Shown here: positions 63,931 to 64,000 of the stretch, one piece after another | Layout: each line of letters begins with the position of its first letter | Numbering within the stretch: position 1 is the stretch's first letter | The notes under the pieces: model-generated | The model's input: only the letters and a program-made list of their open reading frames with translations | What the model was told of the DNA's origin: nothing | Database searches by the model: none | Source of the DNA: Lucifuga dentata | Taxonomy: Eukaryota > Chordata > Actinopteri > Ophidiiformes > Bythitidae | Reading direction: 5' to 3' | Length of the DNA stretch: 64,000 nt | NCBI GenBank assembly: GCA_014773175.1 | Contig: VXCM01001319.1 | Location: 43,168 to 107,167, forward strand | Program-made: the position numbers and the translations under genes

Positions 63931-64000
63931 TACTAGAAATGCAGCCTCAAGGGGGCACAAGCCAGTGTCCACCTTGTGCCGGTCCCAAGCCCGAATAAAT
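63931..64000. repeat. Probable start of a dispersed repeat at the window edge
   Basis: The block 'gggggcacaagccagtg' and 'ccggtcccaagcccg' followed by 'aataaat' recalls a common teleost repeat. It is cut by the window end, so the class is not assigned. Confidence 0.3.

Overview
The window looks like nuclear genomic DNA from a teleost fish, in a draft assembly. Genes are split into many short exons with canonical GT/AG introns. Microsatellites are dense (TC, TG, GATA, CTA). Several DNA-transposon and retroposon families typical of fish are present, and the reconstructed proteins match vertebrate families. The species cannot be named from sequence alone.

Layout. (1) 1-15283, minus strand: an FNDC7-like secreted protein with at least 16 fibronectin type III (FN3) domains; its 3' end lies off the left edge. 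(2) 15284-23236: about 8 kb with no gene, carrying simple repeats, a 34-bp perfect palindrome, a 15-N gap and a foldback repeat that may derive from a Penelope-like element. (3) 23237-32287, minus strand: a second, complete FNDC7-type gene with nine FN3 domains. Each of these two genes has its own signal-peptide exon, so they are tandem paralogues. (4) 33437-46411, plus strand: complete stxbp3 (Munc18-3), 19 coding exons and 592 codons, divergent from the fndc7 gene across about 1.15 kb. (5) 48781-58049, plus strand: complete ankmy1 (MORN, ankyrin and MYND domains), 19 coding exons and 1162 codons. (6) 59989-63863, plus strand: the 5' part of an RNF14-type RBR E3 ligase (RWD, RING1, IBR), running off the right edge.

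All exon joins were checked for reading frame by adding exon lengths. stxbp3, ankmy1 and both fndc7-type genes close in frame. The RNF14-type gene is the exception: its large third exon holds a 190-bp antisense retroposon fragment flanked by a 17-bp target-site duplication. The insertion keeps the frame but brings in a TAA stop.

The genes do not form a pathway. fndc7 next to stxbp3 is a known vertebrate neighbourhood; I have no comparable knowledge for the ankmy1 and rnf14 neighbours. The most noteworthy observations are the retroposon-interrupted rnf14 exon, ankmy1 introns with complementary CA/GT repeats at their two ends, a perfect-dyad RFX X-box-like site upstream of ankmy1, the cysteine-rich FN3 expansion, the hammerhead-like cores in the foldback element, and a set of single-N assembly joins flanked by duplicated sequence.
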